From Peptococcaceae bacterium UBA3937 (GTDB taxonomy: Bacteria > Bacillota > Peptococcia > DRI-13 > DTU073), in contig DGEB01000008.1 in assembly GCA_002385735.1 (NCBI GenBank), positions 3,693 to 13,359 of the forward strand: a DNA stretch of 9,667 nt, in the 5' to 3' direction. Positions 1 through 5,534 of the stretch are shown here, piece by piece. Each line of letters begins with the position of its first letter. The stretch's first letter is position 1. Both the position numbers and the translations under genes were made by a program. The notes under the pieces were generated by a model. The model ran no database searches and was not told where the DNA came from. It saw nothing but the letters and a program-made list of their open reading frames with translations.

Positions 1-136
1 TATGTCTTCTGCAGATTATGCTTCCTGAAAATGCTTCCTGAAAAAAAGATGCCTCTCCTCAAAAAATATGCTTCTCCTCCTTTCTTATGCCTTATGAAAC
101 TTGGGAGCATCCAACGACCTAAGTTTTTGTTCCCTC
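1..136. other. Left-edge stretch without a supported gene
   Basis: This stretch precedes the dinB promoter. It holds a tandem 13-bp duplication (18-43) and two looser relatives of the form ATGC(C/T)TCTCCTC near 49 and 68. The dinB reading frame happens to stay open back to an ATG at 31, but the codons before 172 encode nothing resembling a polymerase N-terminus. I see no ribosome binding site, terminator or RNA gene here. Confidence 0.5.
18..43. repeat. Tandem 13-bp direct repeat
   Basis: Two exact, directly adjacent copies of ATGCTTCCTGAAA occupy 18-30 and 31-43. They look like a simple duplication, possibly from replication slippage. No function is apparent. The period is not a multiple of three, which argues against selection as protein sequence. 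Confidence 0.75.
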
Positions 137-165
137 TTGACGAACGCGTGTTCGGGTGTTATACT
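137..165 (+). promoter_or_regulatory. Sigma-A promoter of the dinB-yolD unit
   Basis: The -35 hexamer TTGACG (137-142) and -10 hexamer TATACT (160-165) are separated by exactly 17 bp; each differs from consensus at one position. Transcription should start about 6-8 bases after the -10, at 171-173. The dinB ATG begins at 172, so the predicted transcript has essentially no 5' leader. The LexA box lies in the spacer and overlaps the -35. Confidence 0.75.
141..154. promoter_or_regulatory. LexA (SOS) operator
   Basis: CGAACGCGTGTTCG fits the Gram-positive LexA box, whose core is GAAC-N4-GTTC. It overlaps the last two bases of the -35 and fills most of the -35/-10 spacer, where bound LexA would block RNA polymerase. 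The gene behind it is a translesion polymerase, a classic SOS target, which strengthens the call. Confidence 0.85.
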
Positions 166-171
166 GGACCT

Positions 172-1392
172 ATGAAAAGGACTGTTCTATTAGCCGACAT
201 GAATGCCTTTTACGCCAGTGTAACACAGGTGTTGGAGCCGGAACTGAAGGGCAAGCCGCTGCTTATCGCGGGGGACCCGGAAAAACGCCACGGGATTATC
301 CTTACGGCCAGCTACGAAGCAAAAAAAAGGGGCGTGAAAACCGGTATGCCCATCTGGGAAGCCAAGATGCATTGTCCCCAAGCGATTTTACGTCCCCCCA
401 ACTTCGCTGCCTTCATGGACTTTTCCAACCGGGTTTTCGCCATTTTGCGCGATTTCAGCCCGCTGGTGGAACCCTTCAGCATTGACGAAGCCTTTGTGGA
501 ACTAACCGGCACAGAAAAGCTTTGGGGCAGCCCCCTGCAAGCAGCGCAAGCCATTAAAAAACGGATTAAGGAGGAGGTGGGGATCCTTTGTTCGGTGGGG
601 ATCGGCCCTTCCAAAGTCGTCGCCAAAATGGCGGCCGGTTTGCAAAAACCCGACGGTCTTACCTTGCTTACCGAAGCCGACATCCCTCGCCGTCTCTGGC
701 CCCTCCCCATCGGGGAACTCTTTGGGGTAGGCAAAAGAATGGAACAACACCTGCTGAACATGGGCATCCGGACCATCGGGGATTTGGCGCAGACTCCGCC
801 CAAACTTCTCCGGCAGCGTTTTGGGGTGGTCGGAGTCACTTTACGGGAATTGGCCCGGGGGCAGGACAGCAGCCCGGTCAACCCCTCCTCCCTTGACACC
901 GTGAAAAGTGTCGGCCACCAAATCACCCTGCCTAAAGATTACTCCCTGCTTAAGGAAATTAAGGTGGTCCTGCTGGAACTGGCGGAAGCCGTAAGCCGGA
1001 GAGCCCGACTGGGTAATTACCTGGGGAAAACGGTCTCCCTTTCGGTGAGAGGAAGCGATTTTTCAGGAATCCACCGCTCCCTGACCCTCAAGGAAGCCAC
1101 CGCCTATCCCTCGGTCATCTACGAAACCGCCCTGAAGCTCTTTCAACAGCATTGGCCCCAAGAGCTCCCGGTCCGTCTGCTCGGGGTCTCTTTAGGCAAC
1201 CTGGTCCGCGCCGAGGGCCAACAATTATCCCTTTTTGAACCGGAGCCACAGCTTTACCAGGCGATCGACCGGATTAAAAACAAATTCGGCGAAAAAAGCC
1301 TGCTCCGCGGCAGTTTTCTCTTGGAAGAAGGGGTTTTTTATGAAGCAGGAAAAAAACAAGATGTGGGAAGGTCACCGCATTATCTATCCTAA
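172..1392 (+). CDS. dinB: Y-family DNA polymerase (DinB/UvrX-like, Pol IV type)
   Basis: This is a translesion DNA polymerase of 406 residues that copies past damaged bases with low fidelity. The palm and catalytic residues are intact: Asp9 in ADMNAF, and Asp105/Glu106 in SIDEAF. Tyr14 sits at the usual steric-gate position that excludes ribonucleotides. SVGIGPSK (141-148) and the helix-hairpin-helix region around FGVG (184-187) are typical of the family. QLSLF at 351-355 is a textbook beta-clamp-binding pentapeptide. The start is set at the ATG at 172, because Asp9 must be near the N-terminus and an SOS promoter ends just upstream; the open frame back to 31 would cross that promoter. No Shine-Dalgarno precedes 172, which fits a leaderless mRNA. 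The 3' end overlaps the yolD-like gene. DNA polymerase IV of the Firmicute UvrX/YqjW-like group is the most likely assignment. Confidence 0.95.
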   Translation: MKRTVLLADMNAFYASVTQVLEPELKGKPLLIAGDPEKRHGIILTASYEAKKRGVKTGMPIWEAKMHCPQAILRPPNFAAFMDFSNRVFAILRDFSPLVEPFSIDEAFVELTGTEKLWGSPLQAAQAIKKRIKEEVGILCSVGIGPSKVVAKMAAGLQKPDGLTLLTEADIPRRLWPLPIGELFGVGKRMEQHLLNMGIRTIGDLAQTPPKLLRQRFGVVGVTLRELARGQDSSPVNPSSLDTVKSVGHQITLPKDYSLLKEIKVVLLELAEAVSRRARLGNYLGKTVSLSVRGSDFSGIHRSLTLKEATAYPSVIYETALKLFQQHWPQELPVRLLGVSLGNLVRAEGQQLSLFEPEPQLYQAIDRIKNKFGEKSLLRGSFLLEEGVFYEAGKKQDVGRSPHYLS

Positions 1393-1654
1393 TTTGCGGG
1401 AAAGATTCCTGCAAAGCAAAAACGAGCCTTTCCCCAGACCCTATTGGGATGAACAAAGGCTCGAATACCTGGAAAGCGTCCTGGCCCAAGCATTAAATAA
1501 TTCCCTAATGGTTAAGCTCACTCTTTGGCACGTGGACGGCCCAAGAGAAAAAGAAATTATTCCCATTCAACAAAGAGGCCGGTTTCTGGAGGCTTTAGAC
1601 CAACAGGGGCAGCGCCTGTATATCCGCCTGGCCGATATCCTGGACATTAATTAG
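1340..1654 (+). CDS. YolD-like protein
   Basis: This encodes a 104-residue protein. Residues from about 30 to the end (a helix with YLESVLAQAL, then alternating beta-like segments ending in YIRLADILDI) resemble the YolD-like domain, a small domain often encoded beside UvrX/DinB-type polymerases in Firmicutes. Its molecular role is not settled; association with the polymerase is inferred from gene pairing. The start is chosen at the ATG at 1340, which has the purine-rich site AAGGGG (1328-1333) six bases upstream, rather than an earlier in-frame ATG at 1235 deep inside dinB. The gene overlaps the dinB 3' end by 53 bases in another frame, so it should be translationally coupled and under the same LexA control. 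No terminator follows directly. Confidence 0.8.
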   Translation: MKQEKNKMWEGHRIIYPNLRERFLQSKNEPFPRPYWDEQRLEYLESVLAQALNNSLMVKLTLWHVDGPREKEIIPIQQRGRFLEALDQQGQRLYIRLADILDIN

Positions 1655-1670
1655 ACTAATCTCATATGAT
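1641..1670 (+). promoter_or_regulatory. Candidate promoter for the 61-codon ORF
   Basis: TGGACA (1641-1646) and TATGAT (1665-1670) are each one base off consensus, with an 18-bp spacer. The element overlaps the last codons of the yolD-like gene and would start a transcript near 1677, about 46 bases before the small ORF. This is a match by eye only, and it could be chance. Confidence 0.4.
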
Positions 1671-1722
1671 AAAACGACCAAAGAATTTTTAGCCCAACTG
1701 AGAGTAAAGGAGGATATGAAAA

Positions 1723-1908
1723 ATGAACGGATGGATTTGGTCGGCCCGTAACCCACTTAACGCGGGAAAGGCCTGCAAAGCCCCTTTAAAAGAACAATGG
1801 ATCTTCTGTTACAGCAAAAAGAGCAAGCCAAAAACGGCCCAAAACGCACCGGAGCAACAATTCACCGAACAGGACAACACAGAGCCAACGCAGGAAATAA
1901 CAGATTAA
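1723..1908 (+). CDS. Small hypothetical protein, 61 residues
   Basis: I do not recognise this protein. Its main support is a near-perfect Shine-Dalgarno, AAAGGAGG (1706-1713), nine bases before the ATG, plus the candidate promoter at 1641-1670. The N-terminal half has two Trp-containing stretches, a short Lys-rich patch and two Cys (residues 18 and 29). The C-terminal half is polar and low in complexity, rich in Gln, Thr, Glu and Lys, and probably disordered. No signal peptide or clear membrane helix is visible. Another ATG at 1716 is only two bases from the Shine-Dalgarno and opens just 11 codons. After the TAA at 1906-1908 the same frame stays open for 43 more codons to a TAG at 2038, so the ORF may be a truncated version of a longer one. 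It could belong to the SOS unit or be expressed alone. Confidence 0.5.
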   Translation: MNGWIWSARNPLNAGKACKAPLKEQWIFCYSKKSKPKTAQNAPEQQFTEQDNTEPTQEITD

Positions 1909-2037
1909 GGCACAACCAAAGCAGGGCAAAACAGAGTACAAGACCAATACAACAAAGATGAGCATGAAGACAAAAGGGAAAGCTGGAACAACCAGCGGAG
2001 AAGAATAAGAAAAAGCGGGAATAATAAGCAGGACATC

Positions 2038-2070
2038 TAGTGGCGCGGAAAAAGCAAAACCGCGCCACTA
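2038..2070. repeat. Perfect 11-bp inverted repeat (hairpin) with A-rich loop
   Basis: TAGTGGCGCGG (2038-2048) pairs perfectly with CCGCGCCACTA (2060-2070) around an 11-base A-rich loop. The stem is GC-rich and should fold strongly in RNA. Neither side has a T-tract, so it is not a standard intrinsic terminator on either strand. It may stabilise an mRNA 3' end, attenuate transcription, or be a protein-binding site. The TAG ending the extended frame of the small ORF forms the base of the stem. Confidence 0.8.
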
Positions 2071-2106
2071 ATGAAAATAGGCATTAAAAAAGTACTCTTC
2101 CTGTGA

Positions 2107-2112
2107 TATCAT
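2107..2112 (+). promoter_or_regulatory. Possible -10 element for the rhomboid gene
   Basis: TATCAT is preceded by TG one base further upstream than an ideal extended -10 would have it. The matching -35 region near 2083-2088 (ATTAAA) is poor. A second possibility is TTGACC (2133-2138) as a -35, but its -10 partner is also weak. The promoter cannot be fixed by eye. Confidence 0.25.
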
Positions 2113-2131
2113 GGAGTTAATTTAAAACCGA

Positions 2132-2148
2132 CTTGACCTGACGTCAAG
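2132..2148. promoter_or_regulatory. Palindrome upstream of the rhomboid gene
   Basis: CTTGAC (2132-2137) and GTCAAG (2143-2148) are a perfect inverted repeat across five bases, and TGACGTCA (2139-2146) is itself a perfect palindrome. The element ends 31 bases before the start codon and contains a -35-like TTGACC. A dimeric regulator site is plausible, but I cannot name the regulator. Confidence 0.4.
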
Positions 2149-2179
2149 ACGAGGAAAAGATTAAACCGAGGTGAAAAAT

Positions 2180-2857
2180 TTGATTCCTTTGCGCGATAGC
2201 ACCTATTCCCATAGCTTTCCCATCGTGACCATCAGTATCATTGTTGTTAACTTATTCATCTTTTTTTTGCAAATAACCAGCCCTTACGCGTTTACAGAGC
2301 AGTTAATCTACAATTATGCCTTTTTTCCTTCTGTACTTACGGAACGCTTGCAAACATATTCGGTCTTCGGACTTTTTTATCTTCCGTTAATAAGCTCCAT
2401 CTTTTTGCACGGGGGCTGGTTTCATGTGCTTTTTAACATGCTTTACCTCTGGATTTTTGGGGATAACATCGAGGATCGCTTAGGACACCTGCGTTTTCTC
2501 CTTTTCTACCTGGCCATGGGGGCGGGCGCCAATCTGATTTACTACATGACCGCGGCCCATTCGACCATCCCTTTAATCGGAGCCAGCGGCGCGATTGCCG
2601 GCATGTTGGGAGCCTATATTATCACATTCCCGCGGGCCAAAATCACTACCCTCATTATTATCTTTATTTTTATCACGATTCGTAAAATCCCGGCCGTGTA
2701 TTTCCTGCTCTTCTGGTTTCTGATCCAGGTCTTTAACGCCAGCACCAACGCCGGTTTAACCGATAGCTCGGTGGCCTGGTGGGCGCATATCGGCGGTTTT
2801 CTACTGGGCTTTTTATGCATGCCCCTGCTCTCCAGGAAAAACCAATCGCTCGTCTGA
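2180..2857 (+). CDS. Rhomboid-family intramembrane serine protease
   Basis: Rhomboids cut transmembrane segments of other proteins within the lipid bilayer. The 225-residue product has about six hydrophobic segments. The catalytic serine is Ser136 in GASG (134-137), and its partner is His203 in the last helix (WWAHIGG). His82 and Asn86 in HGGWFHVLFN, on helix 2, match the usual oxyanion-stabilising positions. The TTG at 2180 is preferred over the GTG at 2171: it has the Shine-Dalgarno GAGGTG (2168-2173) six bases upstream, and the protein then begins with the IPLRD motif typical of this subgroup's N-terminus. The GTG is part of that Shine-Dalgarno. The gene stands alone, with its own terminator overlapping the stop codon. 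Its substrate cannot be predicted. Confidence 0.93.
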   Translation: MIPLRDSTYSHSFPIVTISIIVVNLFIFFLQITSPYAFTEQLIYNYAFFPSVLTERLQTYSVFGLFYLPLISSIFLHGGWFHVLFNMLYLWIFGDNIEDRLGHLRFLLFYLAMGAGANLIYYMTAAHSTIPLIGASGAIAGMLGAYIITFPRAKITTLIIIFIFITIRKIPAVYFLLFWFLIQVFNASTNAGLTDSSVAWWAHIGGFLLGFLCMPLLSRKNQSLV

Positions 2858-2872
2858 TGGCGAGCGATTTTT
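2844..2872. terminator. Bidirectional intrinsic terminator
   Basis: AATCGCTCG (2844-2852) and CGAGCGATT (2861-2869) form a perfect 9-bp stem, followed on the plus strand by a run of five T ending at 2872. Read from the other strand, the stem is followed two bases later by five T. It can therefore end both the rhomboid transcript and the converging cobalamin adenosyltransferase transcript. The rhomboid TGA (2855-2857) lies in the loop and its last codons form the left stem. Confidence 0.88.
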
Positions 2873-2901
2873 AAATCTCCCAGCTATGTAATTCACAGGT
2901 T

Positions 2902-3489
2902 CTAGCAATCAATCCCTTTGCGGGCAGGTACCCCTTGGGTGTAATAATGCTTTACCTCGCGCATTTCAGTTACCAGGTCTGCTTTCGCCAGCAATTCCGG
3001 AGGAGCTCCCCGGCCGGTGAAGACCAGTTCCACCTGTTCACCCTTCGCCGCAAGCAGTTCCTCTACTTGGGGCCAGGTAACCAGTTCAAAATGTAAAGCG
3101 ACATTTAACTCATCAAGAATAACCACATCGTATTGCTTCCCGCTGACCGCCGCTTGGGCCCGCGCCAACCCTCCGGCGATTTGTTCTAAATATTCCCGGG
3201 GCGGCTGCCCCGGCGGGAAAACCACCGCTTGTTTCTTCCATTTTTCCAATTCCTCTTGGGGCATACTGCCTTCTTTAATCACAAAAAAAGGTTCGCCAAC
3301 ACATTCTAAGGTTAAATTTGGCGAAATGGTGGAAAGAACTTTATGTTCGCTATATACGGGGGTTTTCATAAACTGGAAAAACATGACCCGTTTTCCGGCG
3401 CCTAAAGCCCGGACAGCCAGCCCAATGGCCGCCGTGGTCTTTCCTTTGCCGTTTCCTGTGTATACATGGATTAATCCTTGACCTGACAC
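2902..3489 (-). CDS. cobO: Cob(I)yrinic acid a,c-diamide (corrinoid) adenosyltransferase, CobO/BtuR family
   Basis: This enzyme transfers the 5'-deoxyadenosyl group of ATP to the cobalt of a reduced corrinoid, making the coenzyme B12 form used by mutases, dehydratases and reductases. The 195-residue product shows the family's P-loop GNGKGKTT (12-19), a Walker-B-like VVILDE (122-127), the FTGRG segment (157-161), and the conserved C-terminal KHYYTQG...GID. Its length is normal for the family. The GTG start at 3489 has the strong Shine-Dalgarno AAAGGAGAGG six bases upstream. An in-frame GTG at 3525 would add 12 residues, but the only AGGAG near it abuts the codon. The gene probably has its own promoter near 3560 and ends at the shared terminator. 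No other cobalamin genes lie in the window and no cobalamin riboswitch fits in the short leader, so it likely serves salvage. The names cobA and btuR are also used for this family. Confidence 0.93.
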   Translation of the reverse strand: MSGQGLIHVYTGNGKGKTTAAIGLAVRALGAGKRVMFFQFMKTPVYSEHKVLSTISPNLTLECVGEPFFVIKEGSMPQEELEKWKKQAVVFPPGQPPREYLEQIAGGLARAQAAVSGKQYDVVILDELNVALHFELVTWPQVEELLAAKGEQVELVFTGRGAPPELLAKADLVTEMREVKHYYTQGVPARKGIDC

Positions 3490-3559
3490 GCTGCTCCTCT
3501 CCTTTGCTGCATAAGTTTTTACCACTCCTGTGATGACTACATCGAAGACTCCTACCGTT

Positions 3560-3568
3560 ATTATACTA
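3560..3568 (-). promoter_or_regulatory. Promoter -10 region for the adenosyltransferase gene
   Basis: The minus strand reads TAGTATAAT, with the consensus -10 TATAAT at 3565-3560. The -35 region near 3583-3588 is poor (A-rich). The expected start near 3553 gives a leader of about 64 bases. The gap to the TPR gene stop is short and lacks a terminator, so read-through from that gene is also possible. Confidence 0.55.
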
Positions 3569-3594
3569 CAAAAAGATTTTCTGTTTTTAGTTTT

Positions 3595-4239
3595 CTAAGA
3601 GGTCCCCGTCTCCATCAGCTTGGCGCTATCTTCCTTCTGCACTCCTAAAAGGGGCGTCTTTTCTAATTTTTTCCCCTCGTCCATTATCTCCATCTGATGG
3701 CAAATATATTCTAAATTGTAAAAGGCCAAATCCATATTATGATCCAGCTCTAACGCATTCATAAAATACTGGGCTGCCAATTGCAAACAGCATTCTCCTT
3801 CTTCCTTCTTCTTTTTCTTAAGCAAATTCATGCCCAGTTCACTATAGGCCAAACCCAAATTAAAATGGCTTTCCGAGCGGTCGGGATCAAGAAGAATCGC
3901 TGCCTGGAAAATCCAAATCGCCTTTTCCAGCTTGTTCGCGCTAGCGCTTTCCACTCCATCGAAGATTAATTCATCCACAATGAAGGGATTATACCGTTTC
4001 AGCCAATAAATGTACGCTGGCACTTGAACGTGATCCGGCTGATGTCCCATTACATAAATCATTGCCCCAGCAACAGCTTTCCAAAAAGGCTCACCTTTTA
4101 ACCCTTTGTTGATCGCCTCGAGAAAAACAGGATAAGTGAAATTACAGCCCATTTCCACTGGCGCATTGGACTGGTAGGGAAGTAAAACGTGAATAATTTC
4201 GTACTGCCATGAATCGTTCCACGGATAATAGTCTTTCAT
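3595..4239 (-). CDS. TPR-repeat protein of unknown function
   Basis: This 214-residue soluble protein carries two tetratricopeptide-like helix pairs at about 101-136 (KAIWIFQAAILLDPDRSESH, then FNLGLAYSELG) and 150-185 (AAQYFMNALELDHNMDLAFYNL). TPRs are protein-binding scaffolds, so a partner is expected but unknown. The N-terminal 100 residues are aromatic-rich (YYPWNDSW at the start) and do not match a domain I know. A Lys/Glu-rich run (KKKKKEEGE, 141-149) sits between the two TPR units, where it would lengthen the connecting helix. No signal peptide or membrane segment is seen. The ATG at 4239 has a G-rich site (AAGGGGGG) about eight bases upstream. The gene lies 70 bases or so before the adenosyltransferase on the same strand, but a shared role is not evident. 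Confidence 0.82.
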   Translation of the reverse strand: MKDYYPWNDSWQYEIIHVLLPYQSNAPVEMGCNFTYPVFLEAINKGLKGEPFWKAVAGAMIYVMGHQPDHVQVPAYIYWLKRYNPFIVDELIFDGVESASANKLEKAIWIFQAAILLDPDRSESHFNLGLAYSELGMNLLKKKKKEEGECCLQLAAQYFMNALELDHNMDLAFYNLEYICHQMEIMDEGKKLEKTPLLGVQKEDSAKLMETGTS

Positions 4240-4486
4240 CTTCCCGTCCCCCCTTTTTAATTATGTAAGAAACACTTGGACCATTGGCAACCAAACATTT
4301 GACCAAAATTTCCTGCAATTTAAAACTTTCTTTCTTCTTAAGACACACTTCACCTACCATTACCACATCTTTACTATAAGTATTCGCCATCCATGCGCTA
4401 TTTCCTTTTTTTCTCCGGGCTTTTTTCCGAAAAATTCTTTCAACTTTGCCAGAAAAATATCCTGCTTTTTTCCCAATAAAATGCAC
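4142..4486 (-). CDS. Doubtful small ORF upstream of the TPR gene
   Basis: This frame of 114 codons opens at a GTG (4486), and a likelier internal ATG lies at 4390. It runs 98 bases into the TPR gene in a different frame. The part before the TPR start looks protein-like (for example the KDVVMVGEVCLKKKESF and LQEILVKCL segments), but the first 32 residues are a run of basic residues. The ribosome binding sites are weak: AAAGGA about 11 bases before the internal ATG, and GAGG about 11 bases before the GTG. I do not recognise the sequence. It may be a small gene translationally coupled to the TPR gene, or simply the TPR gene's leader. It is the only candidate in the 260-base gap at 4240-4500. Confidence 0.25.
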   Translation of the reverse strand: MHFIGKKAGYFSGKVERIFRKKARRKKGNSAWMANTYSKDVVMVGEVCLKKKESFKLQEILVKCLVANGPSVSYIIKKGGREDERLLSVERFMAVRNYSRFTSLPVQCASGNGL

Positions 4487-4500
4487 AATATAACGGCCTC

Positions 4501-4545
4501 ATTAAAAGGGGAAGATCAACTTAAGGCTGATTTCCCCTTTTTAAT
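4501..4545 (-). terminator. Terminator after cysteine synthase
   Basis: ATTAAAAGGGGAA (4501-4513) pairs with TTCCCCTTTTTAAT (4532-4545) with a single bulged base, giving a stem of about 13 bp. In the minus direction the stem ends in TTTTAAT, suited to ending the cysK transcript 12 bases past its stop. The A/T-flanked design could also work on the plus strand, but no gene approaches from that side. Confidence 0.75.
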
Positions 4546-4556
4546 GCAAAAACGTA

Positions 4557-5486
4557 TCATAACTTAAATAATTCTGTGCTTAAATAGCGCTCACCCGTAT
4601 CCGGCAAGAGAACCACAACCATTTTGTCCCTGTTTTCCTCACGTCGCGCTATTTCCAGCGCCCCTTGCACCGCAGCGCCGGAAGAAATCCCTACCAACAG
4701 CCCTTCCGTCCGGGCCAAAAGCCGGCTGATGGCGAAAGCGTCTTCATCCTTTACCCTAACGATTTCATCAATCAGTTCTTTCCGTAAAATCTCCGGCACA
4801 AATCCGGCCCCAATCCCTTGTAACTTATGTGCTCCCGGCGGCCCGCCGGAAAGAACCGGCGAACCGAAAGGTTCCACCGCCACAATTTTCACGGAGGGTT
4901 TCCTGCTCTTTAAGACCTCCGCCACCCCCGTCAGCGTCCCGCCGGTACCCACCGCGGACACAAAGAGATCAACTTGCCCCTCCGTATCCCGCCAGATTTC
5001 TTCGCCTGTGGTTGCACGGTGCATGGCGGGATTGGCCGGGTTTTGAAACTGTTGCAGGATGAGGGCGCCCTCGATTTTTTGGGCCAACTCCTCTGCTTTT
5101 TTGATGGCCCCGGTCATGCCTTCCTGCCCCGGGGTTAATACAATTTCCGCCCCCAAAGCAGCCAAAAGCTTCCTTCTTTCCATGCTCATGGTCTCCGGCA
5201 TCGTCAGGATCAGCCGGTAGCCTTTCACCGCCGCCACCATCGCCAGGCCAATCCCGGTATTCCCGCTGGTGGGTTCAATCAGCACCGCCTTTTCCCCGAT
5301 TAACCCTTGCTCCTCCGCTGCCTTGATCATCCCATAGCCCACCCGGTCCTTGACACTACCGGCCGGGTTAAAGTATTCCAGCTTGGCAATCAGCGGCCTC
5401 GCCAAAGCTTGTGCTCTGCTGAAATTAGCTAGCTCCACCAAGGGAGTATTCCCGATTAAATCAATTAAGTTTTTCGCAATTTTCAT
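4557..5486 (-). CDS. cysK: Cysteine synthase (O-acetylserine sulfhydrylase)
   Basis: This PLP enzyme makes L-cysteine and acetate from O-acetyl-L-serine and sulfide, the last step of sulfur assimilation, in the cytoplasm. The 309-residue length is standard. Lys46 in NPAGSVKDR is the Schiff-base lysine. TSGNTG (73-78) is the substrate-binding loop, SAVGTGGT (177-184) holds the PLP phosphate, and GISSG (266-270) supplies the serine facing the pyridine nitrogen. [11 protein letters not shown] (221-231) and [10 protein letters not shown] (295-304) are typical of CysK and its close paralogue CysM; the overall pattern favours CysK. The ATG at 5486 gives the usual N-terminus ([10 protein letters not shown]), though its Shine-Dalgarno (GGGAG, 11 bases upstream) is weak. 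The gene is monocistronic, with its own terminator and a divergent promoter region. No cysE lies nearby. Confidence 0.96.
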   Translation of the reverse strand: MKIAKNLIDLIGNTPLVELANFSRAQALARPLIAKLEYFNPAGSVKDRVGYGMIKAAEEQGLIGEKAVLIEPTSGNTGIGLAMVAAVKGYRLILTMPETMSMERRKLLAALGAEIVLTPGQEGMTGAIKKAEELAQKIEGALILQQFQNPANPAMHRATTGEEIWRDTEGQVDLFVSAVGTGGTLTGVAEVLKSRKPSVKIVAVEPFGSPVLSGGPPGAHKLQGIGAGFVPEILRKELIDEIVRVKDEDAFAISRLLARTEGLLVGISSGAAVQGALEIARREENRDKMVVVLLPDTGERYLSTELFKL

Positions 5487-5507
5487 TTTTGGCCACGCTC
5501 CCGTTTT

Positions 5508-5532
5508 TCCTGGACTATCTATCCTGGACTAT
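5508..5532. repeat. 11-bp direct repeat over the cysK transcription start
   Basis: TCCTGGACTAT occurs exactly at 5508-5518 and again at 5522-5532, with starts 14 bases apart. The pair lies just downstream of the cysK -10 (5535-5540) and spans the expected transcription start near 5528, between promoter and start codon. It is a candidate operator or leader element. It does not obviously match the CymR site known for sulfur control in Bacilli. Confidence 0.7.
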
Positions 5533-5534
5533 AT

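Larger units (their letters stand above)
1909..2170. other. A-rich, T-depleted intergenic region
   Basis: This 262-base gap lies between the small ORF and the rhomboid gene. Up to about 2037 the plus strand is about half A and has very few T residues; the bias already begins inside the small ORF near 1790. A perfect hairpin (2038-2070) follows, then a more T-rich stretch with promoter-like elements for the rhomboid gene and the palindrome at 2132-2148. The lack of T explains much of the scarcity of stop codons in two plus frames. No coding signal is convincing here. Confidence 0.6.

Noticed and set aside
31..171. In-frame N-terminal extension of the polymerase from ATG 31
   Set aside because: It would read through the SOS promoter and LexA box, has no ribosome binding site, and its residues do not resemble the polymerase family.
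312..926. 204-codon minus-strand frame inside the polymerase gene
   Set aside because: It is antisense to a clear polymerase gene, rich in Arg/Ser/Pro as expected from a shadow frame, and has no promoter or Shine-Dalgarno.
1862..2068. 68-codon minus-strand hydrophobic, Cys-rich frame
   Set aside because: The plus strand is A-rich, so the complement is forced to encode Phe, Leu and Cys. Its GTG start lies in the hairpin stem and lacks a ribosome binding site.
2038..2070. Intrinsic terminator for the SOS unit
   Set aside because: The stem is perfect but no T-run follows on either strand, so it is listed only as a hairpin.
3017..3481. 154-codon plus-strand frame
   Set aside because: It is antisense to the adenosyltransferase gene, whose motifs are complete, and shows no recognisable protein features.
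3472..3514. 13-codon minus-strand mini-ORF (ATG near 3512) overlapping the adenosyltransferase start
   Set aside because: It contains that gene's Shine-Dalgarno, and its own AGGAG is about 12 bases away. It is most likely incidental.
4624..5062. Two plus-strand frames inside cysK
   Set aside because: They are Pro/Ser/Arg-rich shadows antisense to a fully conserved cysteine synthase.
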